Positions 8,229 through 22,877 of a stretch of DNA of 64,000 bases are shown one piece after another. The number at the start of each line of letters is the position of its first letter. The first letter of the stretch is position 1. A program made the position numbers and the translations under genes. The stretch is from Bacillus gobiensis. Its GTDB lineage: Bacteria; Bacillota; Bacilli; Bacillales; Bacillaceae. Below the pieces are notes generated by a model. The model was not told the DNA's origin and made no database searches. It saw only the letters and a program-made list of their open reading frames with translations. The DNA is taken from NCBI RefSeq assembly GCF_001278705.1, contig NZ_CP012600.1, forward strand, positions 2,542,190-2,606,189. The letters are read 5' to 3'.

Positions 8229-8256
8229 AACCAGAGCCCGCTTTAAGGCTCTGGTT
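8229..8256 (-). terminator. stem-loop after rnr
   Basis: Perfect 10-bp stem AACCAGAGCC/GGCTCTGGTT overlapping the rnr stop codon. The T run after it is short (TTTCTTT), so it may terminate only partly and let smpB be read through. Confidence 0.65.
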
Positions 8257-10561
8257 ACCTTTTCTTTTTTTTCCTTTTTTGTTTCGGGGCATTTTCAAAG
8301 AATTTCTTCTTTTTTTTCTTTTTCGGACGTGTAAACCACTCGCTTTCTTTTCCTCCGTTTGCCGGCTTCTTCGTCTCCTTCTTTTCTTTCCGTTTTTTGA
8401 ATTCAAAGGTTGTCGGTCGGCGCTTGCCCTTCATTCCTACGATCTCGAAATCAATATTTCTTTCTTCCTTATTCACTCCTACGACTTTGACTGTAATTTC
8501 ATCACCGATTCTGTACACATTTCCTGTTCGTTCGCCGATCATCGCAAAATGCGCTTCATCAAAACGGTAATAATCATCAGTCATAAAGCTGACATGAACT
8601 AATCCTTCGATCGTATTTGGCAGTTCAACAAACATTCCGAAATTCGTAACCGAGCTAATCATCCCATCAAATTCTTCGCCGACCTTATCAAGCATATATT
8701 CCGCTTTTTTCAAGTCATCCGTTTCGCGCTCAGCATCTACGGCGTGCCTTTCCATCGTTGATGAGTGATCGGCAATTTCCGGCAGAAGATTATCCCATTT
8801 TTCTCTGGTTGCTTCGTCCACTTTTCCATTAATTAAATACGTACGGATAAGGCGGTGTACAATTAAGTCCGGATACCTCCTGATCGGAGAAGTGAAATGG
8901 GTGTAAAATTCGGTCGCTAATCCGAAATGGCCGAGGCTCTCCGGATCATACTTTGCCTGCTTCATCGATCTTAGCATAACAGTAGAGATCACAGTTTCTT
9001 CCGGCCGGTCTCTCACAGTTTCCAACACACTTTGCAGCGACCGGGGGTGAATATTGGCTGCAGTGCCCTTTACGACATAACCAAATGTCGTAACAAATTC
9101 GAGAAACTTTTGCAGTTTTTCTGCATTGGGCTCTTCATGGATTCTGTAAATAAACGGCACGTTCATCCAGTGAAAATGCTCGGCTACAGTTTCGTTGGCG
9201 AGAAGCATAAATTCCTCAATCAGCTTTTCCGCAACTGAACGCTCTCTAATCACCACATCTAATGCCTTTCCCTCTTCGTCGACGAGTACCTTCGACTCTT
9301 TGAAATCAAAATCAACAGCACCACGTTCCATCCTTTTCGTTCGTAAGATTTCCGCCAGGTTCTCCATATCTTGAAACATTCCAACTAACGGCTCGTATTT
9401 CGCAATCAATTCTTCATCTTTGTCGACAAGAATTTTATTCACATCAGAATACGTCATTCGTTCCGTTGTTCTTATCACACTTTGAAATATTTCGTGCTGG
9501 ATCACTTTGCCGTTTCGATCAACAACCATTTCACAGGAAAGCGTCAAACGATCAACCTTTGGATTTAACGAGCAAATGCCATTGGATAAACGATGAGGTA
9601 TCATCGGAATAACCCGGTCCACAAGATAGACAGACGTTCCTCTCTCAAACGCTTCGCGGTCAATAGGGGAACCTTCCGTTACGTAATGGGTGACATCGGC
9701 GATATGAACGCCCAGCTTATAATTTCCATCTTTTAATTTCGTGACAGTGACGGCATCATCCAAATCCTTCGCATCGGCACCGTCAATCGTAACGATCGTT
9801 TGGTCCCGCAGGTCTCTTCTATGCTCCAAATCTTTTTCTTTGATTTTATCTGGAGTCTTTGTGGCTTGTGCCATTGCTTCGTCAGGAAATTCACCCGGAA
9901 GACCGTGCTTATGAATAATACTGATAATATCAATTCCGGGATCGTTTTTATGACCGAGTATTTCTGCGATCTCTCCCTCCGCACTTTTCCGTCCTTCTGG
10001 ATAGCTTGTCAGATTGACAACAACCTTGTGTCCTTCTGACGCTCCATTTTTCCCGTGCTGCGGAATGAAGATATCCGCTGTGATTTTTTTATCATCAGGG
10101 ATGACAAAGCCAAAGCTTTTTGATTCCGTATACGTTCCGACCACTTGCTTCGTGTTTCTTTCCAGAATACGAATGACTGTGCCTTCTTTTTTACTGCCAG
10201 TTGCGTGGTTATTAATTCTAACCATGACAGTGTCGCTGTTCATAGCGGTACTTAAATCAGCAGCAGAAATAAAAATATCATCCATTCCGGTTTCTTCAGG
10301 AATCAGAAAAGCAAATCCTTTCGGATGGCTCGAGATTTTCCCTTTCACCAAATTCATTTTTTCCGGCAATCCATACCGGTCGCTCCTTGTCCTTACTACA
10401 CGGCCTTCGTTTTCGAGCTGGACAAGAGCCTTAACGAGTTCCTTGAAATCATCGCTGTCAGTGATATTTAATAGTTCTTCTATCTCTTGTACTGTCAGCG
10501 GTTTGTATGCTTCTTCCTTCATAAATGCAAGCACTCTATCGATAAATTCTTGTTTTTCCAA
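8255..10561 (-). CDS. rnr: ribonuclease R
   Basis: A 3'-5' exoribonuclease that degrades structured RNA. Domains in order: an N-terminal helix-turn-helix-like region (about 1-70), two cold-shock OB domains (about 75-220), the RNB catalytic domain (about 255-580, with the metal site [12 protein letters not shown] and [13 protein letters not shown]), an S1 domain (about 630-710) and a very Lys-rich tail ([16 protein letters not shown]). I place the start at TTG 10561, which has AAGGAGG 8 bases before it and yields 768 residues. The longer reading from 10597 lacks a ribosome site. It follows the carboxylesterase gene closely and precedes smpB, as in B. subtilis. Confidence 0.96.
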   Translation of the reverse strand: MEKQEFIDRVLAFMKEEAYKPLTVQEIEELLNITDSDDFKELVKALVQLENEGRVVRTRSDRYGLPEKMNLVKGKISSHPKGFAFLIPEETGMDDIFISAADLSTAMNSDTVMVRINNHATGSKKEGTVIRILERNTKQVVGTYTESKSFGFVIPDDKKITADIFIPQHGKNGASEGHKVVVNLTSYPEGRKSAEGEIAEILGHKNDPGIDIISIIHKHGLPGEFPDEAMAQATKTPDKIKEKDLEHRRDLRDQTIVTIDGADAKDLDDAVTVTKLKDGNYKLGVHIADVTHYVTEGSPIDREAFERGTSVYLVDRVIPMIPHRLSNGICSLNPKVDRLTLSCEMVVDRNGKVIQHEIFQSVIRTTERMTYSDVNKILVDKDEELIAKYEPLVGMFQDMENLAEILRTKRMERGAVDFDFKESKVLVDEEGKALDVVIRERSVAEKLIEEFMLLANETVAEHFHWMNVPFIYRIHEEPNAEKLQKFLEFVTTFGYVVKGTAANIHPRSLQSVLETVRDRPEETVISTVMLRSMKQAKYDPESLGHFGLATEFYTHFTSPIRRYPDLIVHRLIRTYLINGKVDEATREKWDNLLPEIADHSSTMERHAVDAERETDDLKKAEYMLDKVGEEFDGMISSVTNFGMFVELPNTIEGLVHVSFMTDDYYRFDEAHFAMIGERTGNVYRIGDEITVKVVGVNKEERNIDFEIVGMKGKRRPTTFEFKKRKEKKETKKPANGGKESEWFTRPKKKKKKKFFENAPKQKRKKKKR

Positions 10562-10590
10562 ACGGTTGAACCTCCTTGTTGTGACAGCGG

Positions 10591-11334
10591 CTACCAATCA
10601 AGGCCTTCAAGGAATTGATAAACATCCTGGTGTACCTTATCCCTTTCTTTATCCAATGTAATGACATGGCCTGATTCTTCGTACCACTTCAATTTCTTAT
10701 CATCAGTTTCTACTTCATCATAAATAATATTTGCACTATCCGTATTAATCATGTGATCATGGCGCGCCTGAATGACAAAGGTTGGAGAATAGATCATGTC
10801 AATATTCTTTCTGACCTCTGCAATCAGTTCTTGTAAAGCTTTCAAGGTATTCATGGGGGTCTTTTTGAATTCCTTCATTTCTTCTTGAATGACGTCCGCG
10901 GATTTTCCTTCCATCGCTTTTTTATAGTTTTTCGCATATTCCAGAATCCCCTGATACATAACCTCTTCACTTTTTATGTACATCGGAGCGCACATTGGGA
11001 TAATTCCCTTTACGGGTACAGTGTAACCTAATTTTAAAGAAAAAACTCCTCCCAGGGACAACCCGCAAACTGCTATTTCATCGTACCCTTCTTCCTTTAA
11101 AAAATGATATCCTTCATCAACGTCTTTCCACCAATCTTCCGGCCCTGTATGTACAAGTTCTTCAGGCGGCACACCGTGTCCTTTATACTGGGGGGCATGG
11201 CATGTATATCCTCTTTCATTTAAATACCTGCCGAGCATTCTCACATCCGCAGTATTTCCAGTAAATCCATGCAATAGCAGCACAGCTTTTTTTCCGCCTT
11301 TAAATGTGAATGGTTTCGGTGTAACAATTTTCAT
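10591..11334 (-). CDS. est: carboxylesterase (Est30-like alpha/beta hydrolase)
   Basis: A 247-residue alpha/beta hydrolase like the Bacillus/Geobacillus Est30 enzyme. [16 protein letters not shown] gives the oxyanion-hole region, CGLSLGGV holds the nucleophile Ser, [12 protein letters not shown] carries the acidic residue, and [13 protein letters not shown] gives the catalytic His. The family hydrolyses short-chain esters in the cytoplasm; the natural substrate is unknown. ATG 11334 is chosen because AAAGGAG lies 9 bases before it; the upstream start at 11361 would add nine residues and lacks such a site. It stands between secG and rnr, the standard order in Bacillus. Confidence 0.93.
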   Translation of the reverse strand: MKIVTPKPFTFKGGKKAVLLLHGFTGNTADVRMLGRYLNERGYTCHAPQYKGHGVPPEELVHTGPEDWWKDVDEGYHFLKEEGYDEIAVCGLSLGGVFSLKLGYTVPVKGIIPMCAPMYIKSEEVMYQGILEYAKNYKKAMEGKSADVIQEEMKEFKKTPMNTLKALQELIAEVRKNIDMIYSPTFVIQARHDHMINTDSANIIYDEVETDDKKLKWYEESGHVITLDKERDKVHQDVYQFLEGLDW

Positions 11335-11419
11335 ATTACTTAGCTCCTTTTTCTTTTCCATTACTATCTTTCCCAGGTTTAGGGGGTAAACAAACGTTAG
11401 TCCCGGTTAAATACGAAAA

Positions 11420-11446
11420 GGACCTGATCAAAGAATCAGGCCCCTT
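11420..11446 (-). terminator. terminator-like stem between secG and est
   Basis: Stem GGGCCTGAT/ATCAGGTCC (one G-U pair) followed by TTTTCG on the minus strand. It would reduce readthrough from secG into est and rnr. Confidence 0.7.
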
Positions 11447-11463
11447 TTTTAGCTCGCCGCCTG

Positions 11464-11700
11464 TTAAACTCCTAGGTAAGCAAGCGAAATGGTTAAGAGA
11501 AAAAATAATACAGACAAAATAATCGTTAAGCGATGCAAAATTAAATCTAAGCCTCTCGCTTTTTGTTTTCCAAACAGCTGCTCGGCACCCCCGGAAATTG
11601 CTCCGGACAGGCCTGCGCTTTTACCGGATTGAAGCAATACCACAAAAATGAGAGCAATACTTACAATAATGAGCAATGTAAGAACGATCGTGTGAAGCAT
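11464..11700 (-). CDS. secG: preprotein translocase subunit SecG
   Basis: A 78-residue membrane protein with two transmembrane helices (about residues 4-24 and 53-75). The conserved loop between them has [29 protein letters not shown]. It is an accessory part of the SecYEG channel and helps protein export with SecA. The length is usual, and a GGAGGTG site precedes ATG 11700. It is the first gene of the secG-est-rnr-smpB group, so the order matches other Bacillaceae. Nothing unusual is seen. Confidence 0.95.
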   Translation of the reverse strand: MLHTIVLTLLIIVSIALIFVVLLQSGKSAGLSGAISGGAEQLFGKQKARGLDLILHRLTIILSVLFFLLTISLAYLGV

Positions 11701-11787
11701 GGCACGTACACCTCCGTAAACAAACTAATTCCCATTGTTTTATTTTACATGATTGACAAAAGGATGTCACGATATGCTTTTGTCATT

Positions 11788-12900
11788 TTACAAAGAAAGA
11801 CGCTCTACGAGTTTTATAAAGAGCTGCAGACGTTCATCAAGTGAAGGAATTTCTAAATACTCCGAATCGCTGTGGGCATTTCCGCCAATCGGACCGAGAC
11901 CGTCCAGTGTGGCAACTCCCATAGAAGCAGTAAAAGAAGCATCCGATCCCCCGCCTGTATAGGTTTCTTTTAAATCAATATTCAATTCTTCTGCAATTTC
12001 TTTTGCAAGTTCATAAAGCGCTTTTGATTTTTCTGTTTTTACCATCGGCGGACGGTCAAGATGTCCGGTTAATTCTATGCGGGTTCCTTCAACATCCGGA
12101 GTTTCACAGACCTCTTCCATTTTCTGCTCCAACGGACGAAATTGTTCCATTGAAGAAACTCTAACATCCACGTGGCCTACAGCATGGGCAGATACTGTAT
12201 TGACCGTTGTTCCGCCTTCGATTACTCCTACATTGACCGACACGCCATTTTCATGGTCGTTTAACTGCTGAAGCTTAACAATTTTATGAGCCAGCTCTTC
12301 GATTGCGCTTTTCCCTTTTTCCGGCTCAATCCCCGAGTGTGCCGCTTCCCCTTCAATCGTAAGCGTGTATGTGCCGCTGCCTCTTCTTTCCGTTACGACA
12401 GAGCCGTCCTTTCTTGCTGGCTCCATAATTAAAGCATAGTTCTTGCCCTTCGCATGCTTTTCGATTAGTGCTCTCGAATGAACGGAGCCGATTTCTTCAT
12501 CACTGTTAAATACCAGTTCAACATTTCGAAGACATGCGTTGTTTGTTTCGGTTAAATACTTCATTGCATAAAACAACATCACATGGCTGGCTTTCATATC
12601 AATGACTCCCGGTCCGTACGCACGGTTTCCTTCTGTTTTATACGGCCTTTCTTTTGCAGTTCCTTCTGGAAATACCGTGTCCATATGGGCAATGATGATT
12701 ATTTTCGGATTCTCCGCCTCCGGATGCCGCAATATGAGGTGATTGCCGATTTCTTTTTCTTCGACGATTTCAGCATGAAAGCCTATGGATTGATACAGAC
12801 CTGCTAAAATTCCCCCGATCTTATCCACGCCTTTTTTATCATGGGAACCGCTGTCAATATTCACAAGCTTTTCGAGTAACGCCAATTTCTCATTCTTCAT
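11788..12900 (-). CDS. M20 family metallopeptidase (glutamate carboxypeptidase-like)
   Basis: A 370-residue zinc peptidase of the M20/CPG2 group. The metal site appears as AHMDTVFPEG (His and catalytic Asp), GPGVIDMKAS, NSDEEIGSVHSR (catalytic Glu pair) and a C-terminal GGNAHSDSEY. The dimerization insertion lies at about residues 180-290. There is no signal peptide, so it is cytoplasmic. Such enzymes remove C-terminal amino acids from peptides or folate-like substrates; the exact substrate cannot be told from sequence. ATG 12900 has GGAAGG upstream at a long distance. It stands alone between secG and the MMPL locus. Confidence 0.88.
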   Translation of the reverse strand: MKNEKLALLEKLVNIDSGSHDKKGVDKIGGILAGLYQSIGFHAEIVEEKEIGNHLILRHPEAENPKIIIIAHMDTVFPEGTAKERPYKTEGNRAYGPGVIDMKASHVMLFYAMKYLTETNNACLRNVELVFNSDEEIGSVHSRALIEKHAKGKNYALIMEPARKDGSVVTERRGSGTYTLTIEGEAAHSGIEPEKGKSAIEELAHKIVKLQQLNDHENGVSVNVGVIEGGTTVNTVSAHAVGHVDVRVSSMEQFRPLEQKMEEVCETPDVEGTRIELTGHLDRPPMVKTEKSKALYELAKEIAEELNIDLKETYTGGGSDASFTASMGVATLDGLGPIGGNAHSDSEYLEIPSLDERLQLFIKLVERLSL

Positions 12901-13043
12901 GGACTAGCAGCCTTCCTTCGATCTATTTATGAACTAAACGATTGGTTCTCTCAACCACCAAAACACGTAGGTGAGGGAAGTATTACTTTCTATCATATCC
13001 TACTTTTTGTTCACTTTTCCACATTCTTTTCTAAAAAATAAAA

Positions 13044-13079
13044 AAGACCGAACCTCAGCTGGCAGGTACGGTCTCTTTG
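13044..13079 (-). terminator. terminator after the MMPL locus
   Basis: Stem AAGACCGAACCT against AGGTACGGTCTCTT, with a TTTTTTATTTTTTAG tail on the minus strand. The bases from 12901 to 13043 contain nothing recognisable. Confidence 0.8.
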
Positions 13080-13143
13080 AAAAGAAAAGTTTTAAAAGTT
13101 AGGAAGCAGCCCGAGGCACCCATCCCTCCTGCTTTTATTTTCT

Positions 13144-15406
13144 CTAACGATCGATCACCTTTGGTTTAGTTGGGACTGAATCCGTTACAGGCTCACCTTC
13201 TGAAATTCCGTAACGCTCATAAAAACGGCGAAAAGCTTTTGGCGCCCACCAGTTTGCACTGCCTGCGAGCTTCATAAAAGCAGGAACGAGCACTCCTCTG
13301 ATTAATGTCGCGTCTACTAATACAGCCAATGTCATCCCGACTCCAAGCATTTTCAAAAAGACGACATCTCCAAATGCATAGGCTGCAAACGTAAAAGCAA
13401 GAATGGCAGCAGCAGCTGTCACAAGCGGCCCACTTCGTTGAATGCCGATGGCCACCGATTCGTCCAAATTGCCGGTACGGTCATATTCTTCTTTAATACG
13501 AGACAAAATAAACACTTCATAATCCATCGAAAGCCCGTAAGCAATACAAAACATAAGAATCGGGATGCTCGGTTCAATCGTGCCTGTCGAAGTAAAATTC
13601 AGCCACTCTGACAGATTGCCTTCTTGAAAAACCCAGACGAGCGCGCCAAACATAATAGCCAAACTCAAGACATTAAGCACTGTGGCTTTCAAGGGCAAAA
13701 GAAGGCTTCCGCTCATAAGGAAGAGAATAACGAACGTGATCAAGAATATAAGTACAGCAGCAATAGGCAGTCTTTCTAGCAATGCTTCACGGAAATCCGT
13801 CATGTCTGCAGGATATCCTCCTACCAGGACATCAAAAGGAGCAGAAAGCTCGCGAATATCTCCGATAAGTTTCGCCGCATCTGTTTCTAAATTTTGTGCA
13901 GATGGAACAACTGACAGCCAGGTTCCTTCTTCATCACCGCTGAATCGTTCATGATTTTCTCCGGGTTGTAAAATTTGTTGTCCGTCCACGAATGAACCTG
14001 CTAGTGAATCGACTTGCATGATGCCAGATGCTAAAGACAGTTCGGAAGCATAATTTTTGATCTCATCCAATTTTTCTTCAGGCGACTCAAGTGAAGGTAC
14101 AACGATCTGAATGGCATCTGTTTCTTCTGCAGGGAACCCGTTGCGTTTTTGCTCCTGTACGATCCGGCTTGATGCTTCTTCCGGCAATGTCCGATCATCC
14201 GGGAGACCAAACTGAAGACCCGCAATTGGAGAACCGAGAATGAGCAGGAGGGCCAGAGCAGCTCCACCTACTAAAAACGGCCGGCGTATTACAGCCTTCG
14301 CACTTCTGTACCATAACCCCTTGGACGTGACAGGAAAAGAATTAACCTGCCTGCCCCTTCGAACAGCATGGTGCCCCAAGACGGATAAGAAGGCTGGCAA
14401 AATCAATACCGCACCGACGATTCCCGATGCTACGATCAATACGCCGGTGTAAGCGAAGGATTGCAGAAACGGAAACGGAAAAACTAACAGTACTGCCGTC
14501 GATACCGCTACAGTTACTCCGCTAAAAATCACCGTACGACCAGCAGTTTCCACCGTTCGTACCACAGCGTCAAACGGATTCTTGCCACTCGCCAGCTCCT
14601 CTCGAAAACGGGATAAACAGGCTGTAATCAATTCCAAGTGCGAGACCCATAACAAGCGTCAGGTTCAGGGCAAAAGTTGAAACCTCTGTAAAGGCCACGA
14701 CCCCGCTAAGCCCCGCAAGCGTAGCTATCATGGCAAATAATCCGACTCCCAAGGTAAGGAGGGCCAGCCTTACTCTTCGGAACATAATCAAGAGCATGAA
14801 AAAGACAGCGGGAAAAATAATGAGCTCTGCCCTGACAAAGTCCTGTCTCGCAAATTCACCTACTTGCCGAAAAATTTCATCCTGCCCTCCGACCTCAACC
14901 TTGAGCAGGTCATCCTCTCTCGTAAATTTCGGCGATAACTCCGAAAGCTCCTGTCTAACCTCTGTTGCGCTTCCTTTCATGTGTGCAAGGATTAACGCCT
15001 GCCTGCCATCCTCGCTGCGAAGAGTTGAGGAACGATCACGAGTCCAATAAGAATCCGCATGAACGACCGTTTCCTCAGCCTCAAGCTCATTAGTTAGAGC
15101 CGTCCCCGCTTCATGTACTTCCCGACTGTCAATCGTGCCCGATTTAGCAGTAACAAGCAGAATCAAATTGGAGTTTCCAGTATCAAACGTGTTTGCCAGC
15201 ACTTGAGATGCCCGGTCAGATTCAGAGCCCGGCACTTCGAAGCGGCTTAGTGTCAATTGACCGACGGTACCGACTCCAAAAATGGCGGAGACAATAGTTA
15301 AGAGAATGGCTGCCGCGATCACAAACCATCTTGCATTAACAATAAACTGACCGATTTTTCCTAACGTCGTTTTGGGTGCCGCATTAGAATTCATTTTGTC
15401 TCTCAT
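13144..15406 (-). pseudogene. MMPL/RND family transporter (YdfJ-like), interrupted by a frameshift
   Basis: Two adjoining reading frames together make one MMPL transporter of about 750 residues. The first part (14570-15406, start ATG 15406 with AGGAGG) ends in MGLALGIDYSLFI and then reads into nonsense. The homology resumes in another frame with SRFREELASGKNPFDAVVRT near 14608-14620. In the family this segment reads about DYSLFIVSRFREE, so a valine and part of its neighbours are missing. That fits a deletion of five bases rather than one. The second frame has a repeat of the fold with SMDYEVFILSRIKEEYD. Such proteins export lipids or drugs. It is divergent from an Rrf2-type regulator. The protein is probably not made in full length. 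Confidence 0.85.
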
Positions 15407-15448
15407 CAAAGTTCCTCCTACAAATTTATAAATGAATTTTCTATATAT

Positions 15449-15477
15449 AAATTATATATATTTTATTAGTTTGTCAA
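15449..15477 (-). promoter_or_regulatory. promoter of the MMPL gene with A/T palindrome
   Basis: Minus-strand TTGACA (15472-15477) is followed at 15-17 bp by TATAAT/TAATTT. The -10 region lies inside an imperfect palindrome, TATATATAAATTATATATA, a plausible operator for the divergent Rrf2 protein. Confidence 0.5.
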
Positions 15478-15498
15478 CAAAAAAACATCTAACACCAA

Positions 15499-15527
15499 TT
15501 GACTTTTCTTTATATAATTGATATAAC
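15499..15527 (+). promoter_or_regulatory. promoter of the Rrf2 regulator gene
   Basis: TTGACT (15499-15504) and TATAAC (15522-15527) with 17 bp spacing. Confidence 0.6.
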
Positions 15528-15613
15528 GTATAAAGTGAAAGCGGAATTATTTTATTTCCGCGCAACAACAGAATTGAATGAGCTTAAAGACTAAAAAGAA
15601 TGTAGGTAATCAT

Positions 15614-16030
15614 ATGAGTTATTCACTTTCATTTTGGCAAGGAATTTCAATAATTGTCTATACAGCGGTTAAAGTTGAGCATGGCTACACGGATTTTGTT
15701 CCTACACGCCAGTTATCCGAATCATTGGATATTCCAATTCCGACTGCAGTAAAAATTCTGCAATCTTTGAATCGGACAGGTCTCACGGAAACGAGAGAAG
15801 GCGCGAAGGGCGGTATACGTCTGGCGAAAAAACCTGAAGAGATTACATTGCTTGACGTCTTTCACGCTATCGAGCATGACCGGCCGTTATTTCGGACAAA
15901 AATGCCTACCTCACTTACAAATGATTTTGCAACAATGGTCATCGAGAAAATGACCGCATCTTTACAGCAATCAGAACAGTCGATGAAGTCTAGTTTGAAT
16001 CAAGTAACCATTGCTGACCTTTTCCGATAG
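15614..16030 (+). CDS. Rrf2 family transcriptional regulator without cysteines
   Basis: A 138-residue Rrf2 protein if ATG 15614 is used. The winged helix has TDFVPTRQLSESLDIPIPTAVKILQSLNRTGL, and the wing has REGAKGGIRLAKKPEEITLLDVFHAIE. Iron-sulfur members of this family (NsrR, IscR) carry three Cys in the C-terminal half. This one has no Cys at all, so it cannot bind a cluster in that way. The start at 15614 begins MSYSLSFWQG as in related proteins and has a weak TAGGT site; ATG 15578 would add 12 residues without a ribosome site. It is divergent from the MMPL transporter gene and probably controls it. Confidence 0.83.
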   Translation: MSYSLSFWQGISIIVYTAVKVEHGYTDFVPTRQLSESLDIPIPTAVKILQSLNRTGLTETREGAKGGIRLAKKPEEITLLDVFHAIEHDRPLFRTKMPTSLTNDFATMVIEKMTASLQQSEQSMKSSLNQVTIADLFR

Positions 16031-16043
16031 TTTCAAGTATGTA

Positions 16044-16077
16044 AAGAAGCCTGCCCCGATCCGGGCAGGCTTCTTTT
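16044..16077. terminator. strong bidirectional terminator
   Basis: Long stem AAGAAGCCTGCCC/GGGCAGGCTTCTT with A/T-rich flanks. It separates the Rrf2 gene from the convergent opuCD. Confidence 0.85.
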
Positions 16078-16087
16078 TCAGCATGTA

Positions 16088-16750
16088 TTAAGATAATACC
16101 TTTTTCTTCGTTTTCACCGGTGACAATAATTTTTCTAACCATCCCATAATAATATCCGCTAGTATGGCCATTAGAGCCGTTGGGATTGCACCAGCTAATA
16201 TAACAGAAGCTCCATTTGTCGCATTTGTTCCGCGAACGATAATATCACCGAGACCTCCGGCACCGACAAATGTGCCAATCGCAGTTATTCCGATGGCAAT
16301 AACCAAAGCGGTTCGAATTCCTCCCATAATAACCGAAATTGCTAAAGGAAGCTCAACCATCCATAAGATTTGAGTCTTTGTCATTCCCATTGCTTTTCCT
16401 GATTCAAGAAGCGCGTTGTCGAGATTATTGATACCAGTCTGTGTATTTCGAATAATCGGCAACAAAGAATAAAGGAATAACGAGAAAACGACCGTATTTG
16501 TTCCCAGCCCCATGACAAGCATAAGAACGGCAAGCATAGCCAAGGCAGGGATTGTTTGGATAATATTCGTAAATGATATGACCCAAGCGGCAAGCCTCCC
16601 CCGCCTTGCAATAAAAATGCCTACAGGAATACCTATAATAGCTGCAAACAATACGCCATAGGCTGAGATTAAGAAATGCCGGTAAAACTCCCTCCAGACG
16701 TAAGAAAAGTTCTCTGAATAATAGCCGATCAAATCATAGATCACGTCCAC
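16088..16750 (-). CDS. opuCD: osmoprotectant ABC transporter permease (OpuCD/OpuBD type)
   Basis: A 220-residue permease with five to six membrane segments. The ABC permease loop is present as ESGKAMGMTKTQILWMVELPLAISVIMGG, and the C-terminal segment has TAIGTFVGAGGLGDIIVRG, both typical for OpuC/OpuB/ProW permeases. It starts at GTG 16750 with AGGAGG 10 bases upstream. In an intact OpuC system it works with the ATPase OpuCA, a second permease OpuCB and the binding protein OpuCC to import glycine betaine, carnitine or choline. Here opuCA and opuCB are absent and opuCC is only a fragment, so this protein is probably an orphan. Confidence 0.88.
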   Translation of the reverse strand: MDVIYDLIGYYSENFSYVWREFYRHFLISAYGVLFAAIIGIPVGIFIARRGRLAAWVISFTNIIQTIPALAMLAVLMLVMGLGTNTVVFSLFLYSLLPIIRNTQTGINNLDNALLESGKAMGMTKTQILWMVELPLAISVIMGGIRTALVIAIGITAIGTFVGAGGLGDIIVRGTNATNGASVILAGAIPTALMAILADIIMGWLEKLLSPVKTKKKVLS

Positions 16751-16766
16751 TTTGTGCGCACCTCCT

Positions 16767-17204
<438 letters not shown>

Positions 17205-17250
17205 TTAATTATGTTTCATTAAAGGTTGATTGGCTTAAAGGTGGATATAA

Positions 17251-17793
17251 ATGTTGGAAGAAAATGAAGAGTTTAAAATCAAAAAAATCGAGGATCAATT
17301 TATTGATAGATTTGCTGAAAATATTAACACGTACGGTATTTCACCGACAGTTGGCCGTGTCCTAGGGTTGATCTACATGAACAGAAAGCCGATGACTCTA
17401 AATGAGCTCTCAGAAGCTTCAGGAATGAGCAAAACACGAATGAGCCAGGTTGTCCGTAAAATGGTTAATTTAAATATCGCAGAAAAAGTGTTCGAAAAAG
17501 GTTTTCGTAAAGACTTATATAACGTAGAACAAGATTATTACCAAACCTTTATCGCTGTCTTTTCTACAAACTGGGGAAAGCTAGCCCACAAAAATAAAAT
17601 GACAGGAAAAAAACTGCAAAAAGAGCTTTCAGAAATACTATCGAGTGAAGACGAGTTAACTGAAGAGGCTGAAGTAAAAATTAATGAGCTTCTTGAAGAA
17701 ACCAGACTATTATTAAACTATATCAATTGGCTCGACAGACTCGTTGATTTTTTTGAAAGTGAAGAAATATTTAAGCACGTGCCTAAAACGTAG
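17251..17793 (+). CDS. opcR: GbsR/OpcR family regulator of osmolyte uptake
   Basis: A 180-residue winged-helix protein of the GbsR family. The N-terminal part has FAENINTYGISPTVGRVLGLIYMNRKPMT, the recognition helix region is ASGMSKTRMSQVVRKM, and a long acidic helical C-terminus follows. ATG 17251 has AAGGTGG 6 bases upstream. In B. subtilis opcR is divergent from opuCA-opuCD and represses it. Here it is divergent from the truncated opuCC-opuCD remnant, which shows that the deletion removed the operon's front but left the regulator. It may still act on other targets such as opuD; that is inference. Confidence 0.85.
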   Translation: MLEENEEFKIKKIEDQFIDRFAENINTYGISPTVGRVLGLIYMNRKPMTLNELSEASGMSKTRMSQVVRKMVNLNIAEKVFEKGFRKDLYNVEQDYYQTFIAVFSTNWGKLAHKNKMTGKKLQKELSEILSSEDELTEEAEVKINELLEETRLLLNYINWLDRLVDFFESEEIFKHVPKT

Positions 17794-17803
17794 GATTTCA
17801 GGT

Positions 17804-17834
17804 AGCTCCGTCTTTAATGCGGCGGGGGCTTTTT
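17804..17834 (+). terminator. terminator of the opcR-like gene
   Basis: G/C-rich imperfect stem (GCTCCGTC against GGCGGGGGC) followed by TTTTT. Confidence 0.6.
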
Positions 17835-17953
17835 GGTTCGGCTGCAGCTTCGATCTTGATATAAACGGATACAATCCGTTAGCTGTTTAACTTATCGGCG
17901 AAATTTACAATATATCGATTATTCGACAAATTCCTTGAAAAATCGACCACATA

Positions 17954-17989
17954 AAAAAGGAGCAACCCAGGGCCCTGAGTTACTCCTTT
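17954..17989 (-). terminator. terminator of the glycolysis operon
   Basis: A long stem (AAGGAGTAACTCAG with its complement, two G-U pairs, GGCC loop) followed by TTTTTT on the minus strand, 12 bases after the eno stop. Confidence 0.88.
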
Positions 17990-18000
17990 ATCAGAATTGC

Positions 18001-21630
<3,630 letters not shown>

Positions 21631-22815
21631 TTATTTATCGTTTAAAGCGACTACTCCAGGAAGCTCTTTGCCTTCCATAAATTCAAGAGATGCACCGCCG
21701 CCAGTTGACATGTGGCTCATTTGTTCAGCTAAGCCGAATTGTTCAACAGCAGCCGCGGAGTCTCCTCCCCCAATTATGGAATATGTATCTTTGGCTTCAG
21801 CAAGAGCTTCTGCAACAGCCTTAGTTCCTTTTTCGAATGTTTCAAGCTCAAACACGCCCATTGGACCGTTCCAAACGACTAATTTGCTGCTTTTAATAAC
21901 ATCCGCATAGGTTTTTGCTGTTTTTTCTCCGATATCAAGCCCTTCCCAATCACTTGGGATTTCACTGATCGGAACATTTTTCGTATTTGCATCATTTGAA
22001 AAATCATCAGCTATCAAAACATCTTCAGGCATGTAGAAGTTTACGCCTTTTTCTTTTGCACGTTCGATAAAAGACTTTGCAAGCTCAATTTTATCTTCTT
22101 CCAATAGGGATTTACCAATTTCATAGCCCTGTGCTTTGACGAAAGTATAAGCAAGACCGCCGCCAATAATTAAATTATCGACTTTGTCCATTAGGTGCTC
22201 AATAACACCGATTTTATCTTTCACTTTCGCACCGCCAACAATCGCAGTGAATGGGCGTTCAGGATTAGAAAGCGCTTTTCCGAGTACCTCAAGCTCTTTT
22301 TCCATCAGAAAACCGGCAACCGCAGGAAGATGCTCTGCAATACCAGCTGTTGAAGCATGCGCGCGATGTGCTGCACCAAAAGCATCGTTCACATAAACAT
22401 CTGCAAGCTCGGCAAATGCTTTAGAAAGCTCAGGATCATTTTTTTCTTCTCCCGGATAAAAACGGACGTTTTCCAATACAAGAATGTCTCCATTCTGTAA
22501 GGAATTGACTTCCGATTTCACCGCGTCGCCATATGCTTCATCCGCTTTTTTCACTTCTTTGCCAATGAGCTGCTCGAGTCGTTTCGCTGTTGGATTTAAA
22601 CGAAGCTCCTCAACAACCTGACCTTTTGGACGTCCCAAGTGGCTGGCAATTAATACTTTTGCTCCTTGCTCTGACAAGTATTTTATTGTCGGAAGAGCTG
22701 CTCGAATTCTAGTATCATCTGTTATTTCTCCATCTTTCAATGGCACGTTGAAGTCAACCCGCAAAAATACAACACGGCCGTTCACATCAATGTCTTTTAC
22801 TGATTGTTTGTTCAT
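21631..22815 (-). CDS. pgk: phosphoglycerate kinase
   Basis: A 394-residue kinase that makes ATP from 1,3-bisphosphoglycerate. The N-terminal [19 protein letters not shown] binds the substrate, SHLGRPKG follows, and the C-terminal nucleotide domain has [14 protein letters not shown] and [12 protein letters not shown]. The length is usual. AGGAGG lies upstream of ATG 22815 at about 13 bases. It follows gap after a stem-loop at 22878-22910 that could reduce transcription from gap into pgk, in line with the higher need for GapA known in Bacillus. Confidence 0.98.
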   Translation of the reverse strand: MNKQSVKDIDVNGRVVFLRVDFNVPLKDGEITDDTRIRAALPTIKYLSEQGAKVLIASHLGRPKGQVVEELRLNPTAKRLEQLIGKEVKKADEAYGDAVKSEVNSLQNGDILVLENVRFYPGEEKNDPELSKAFAELADVYVNDAFGAAHRAHASTAGIAEHLPAVAGFLMEKELEVLGKALSNPERPFTAIVGGAKVKDKIGVIEHLMDKVDNLIIGGGLAYTFVKAQGYEIGKSLLEEDKIELAKSFIERAKEKGVNFYMPEDVLIADDFSNDANTKNVPISEIPSDWEGLDIGEKTAKTYADVIKSSKLVVWNGPMGVFELETFEKGTKAVAEALAEAKDTYSIIGGGDSAAAVEQFGLAEQMSHMSTGGGASLEFMEGKELPGVVALNDK

Positions 22816-22877
22816 ACCCGTCCAGAACCTCCTTTTGTCCGATTGGTTTCCCTAGTACTTTCACTTCTTAGAAAGAA

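Noticed and set aside
13144..15406. Programmed +1 frameshift in the MMPL gene
   Set aside because: No slippery sequence is obvious, at least one residue is missing at the junction, and the family is not known for recoding.
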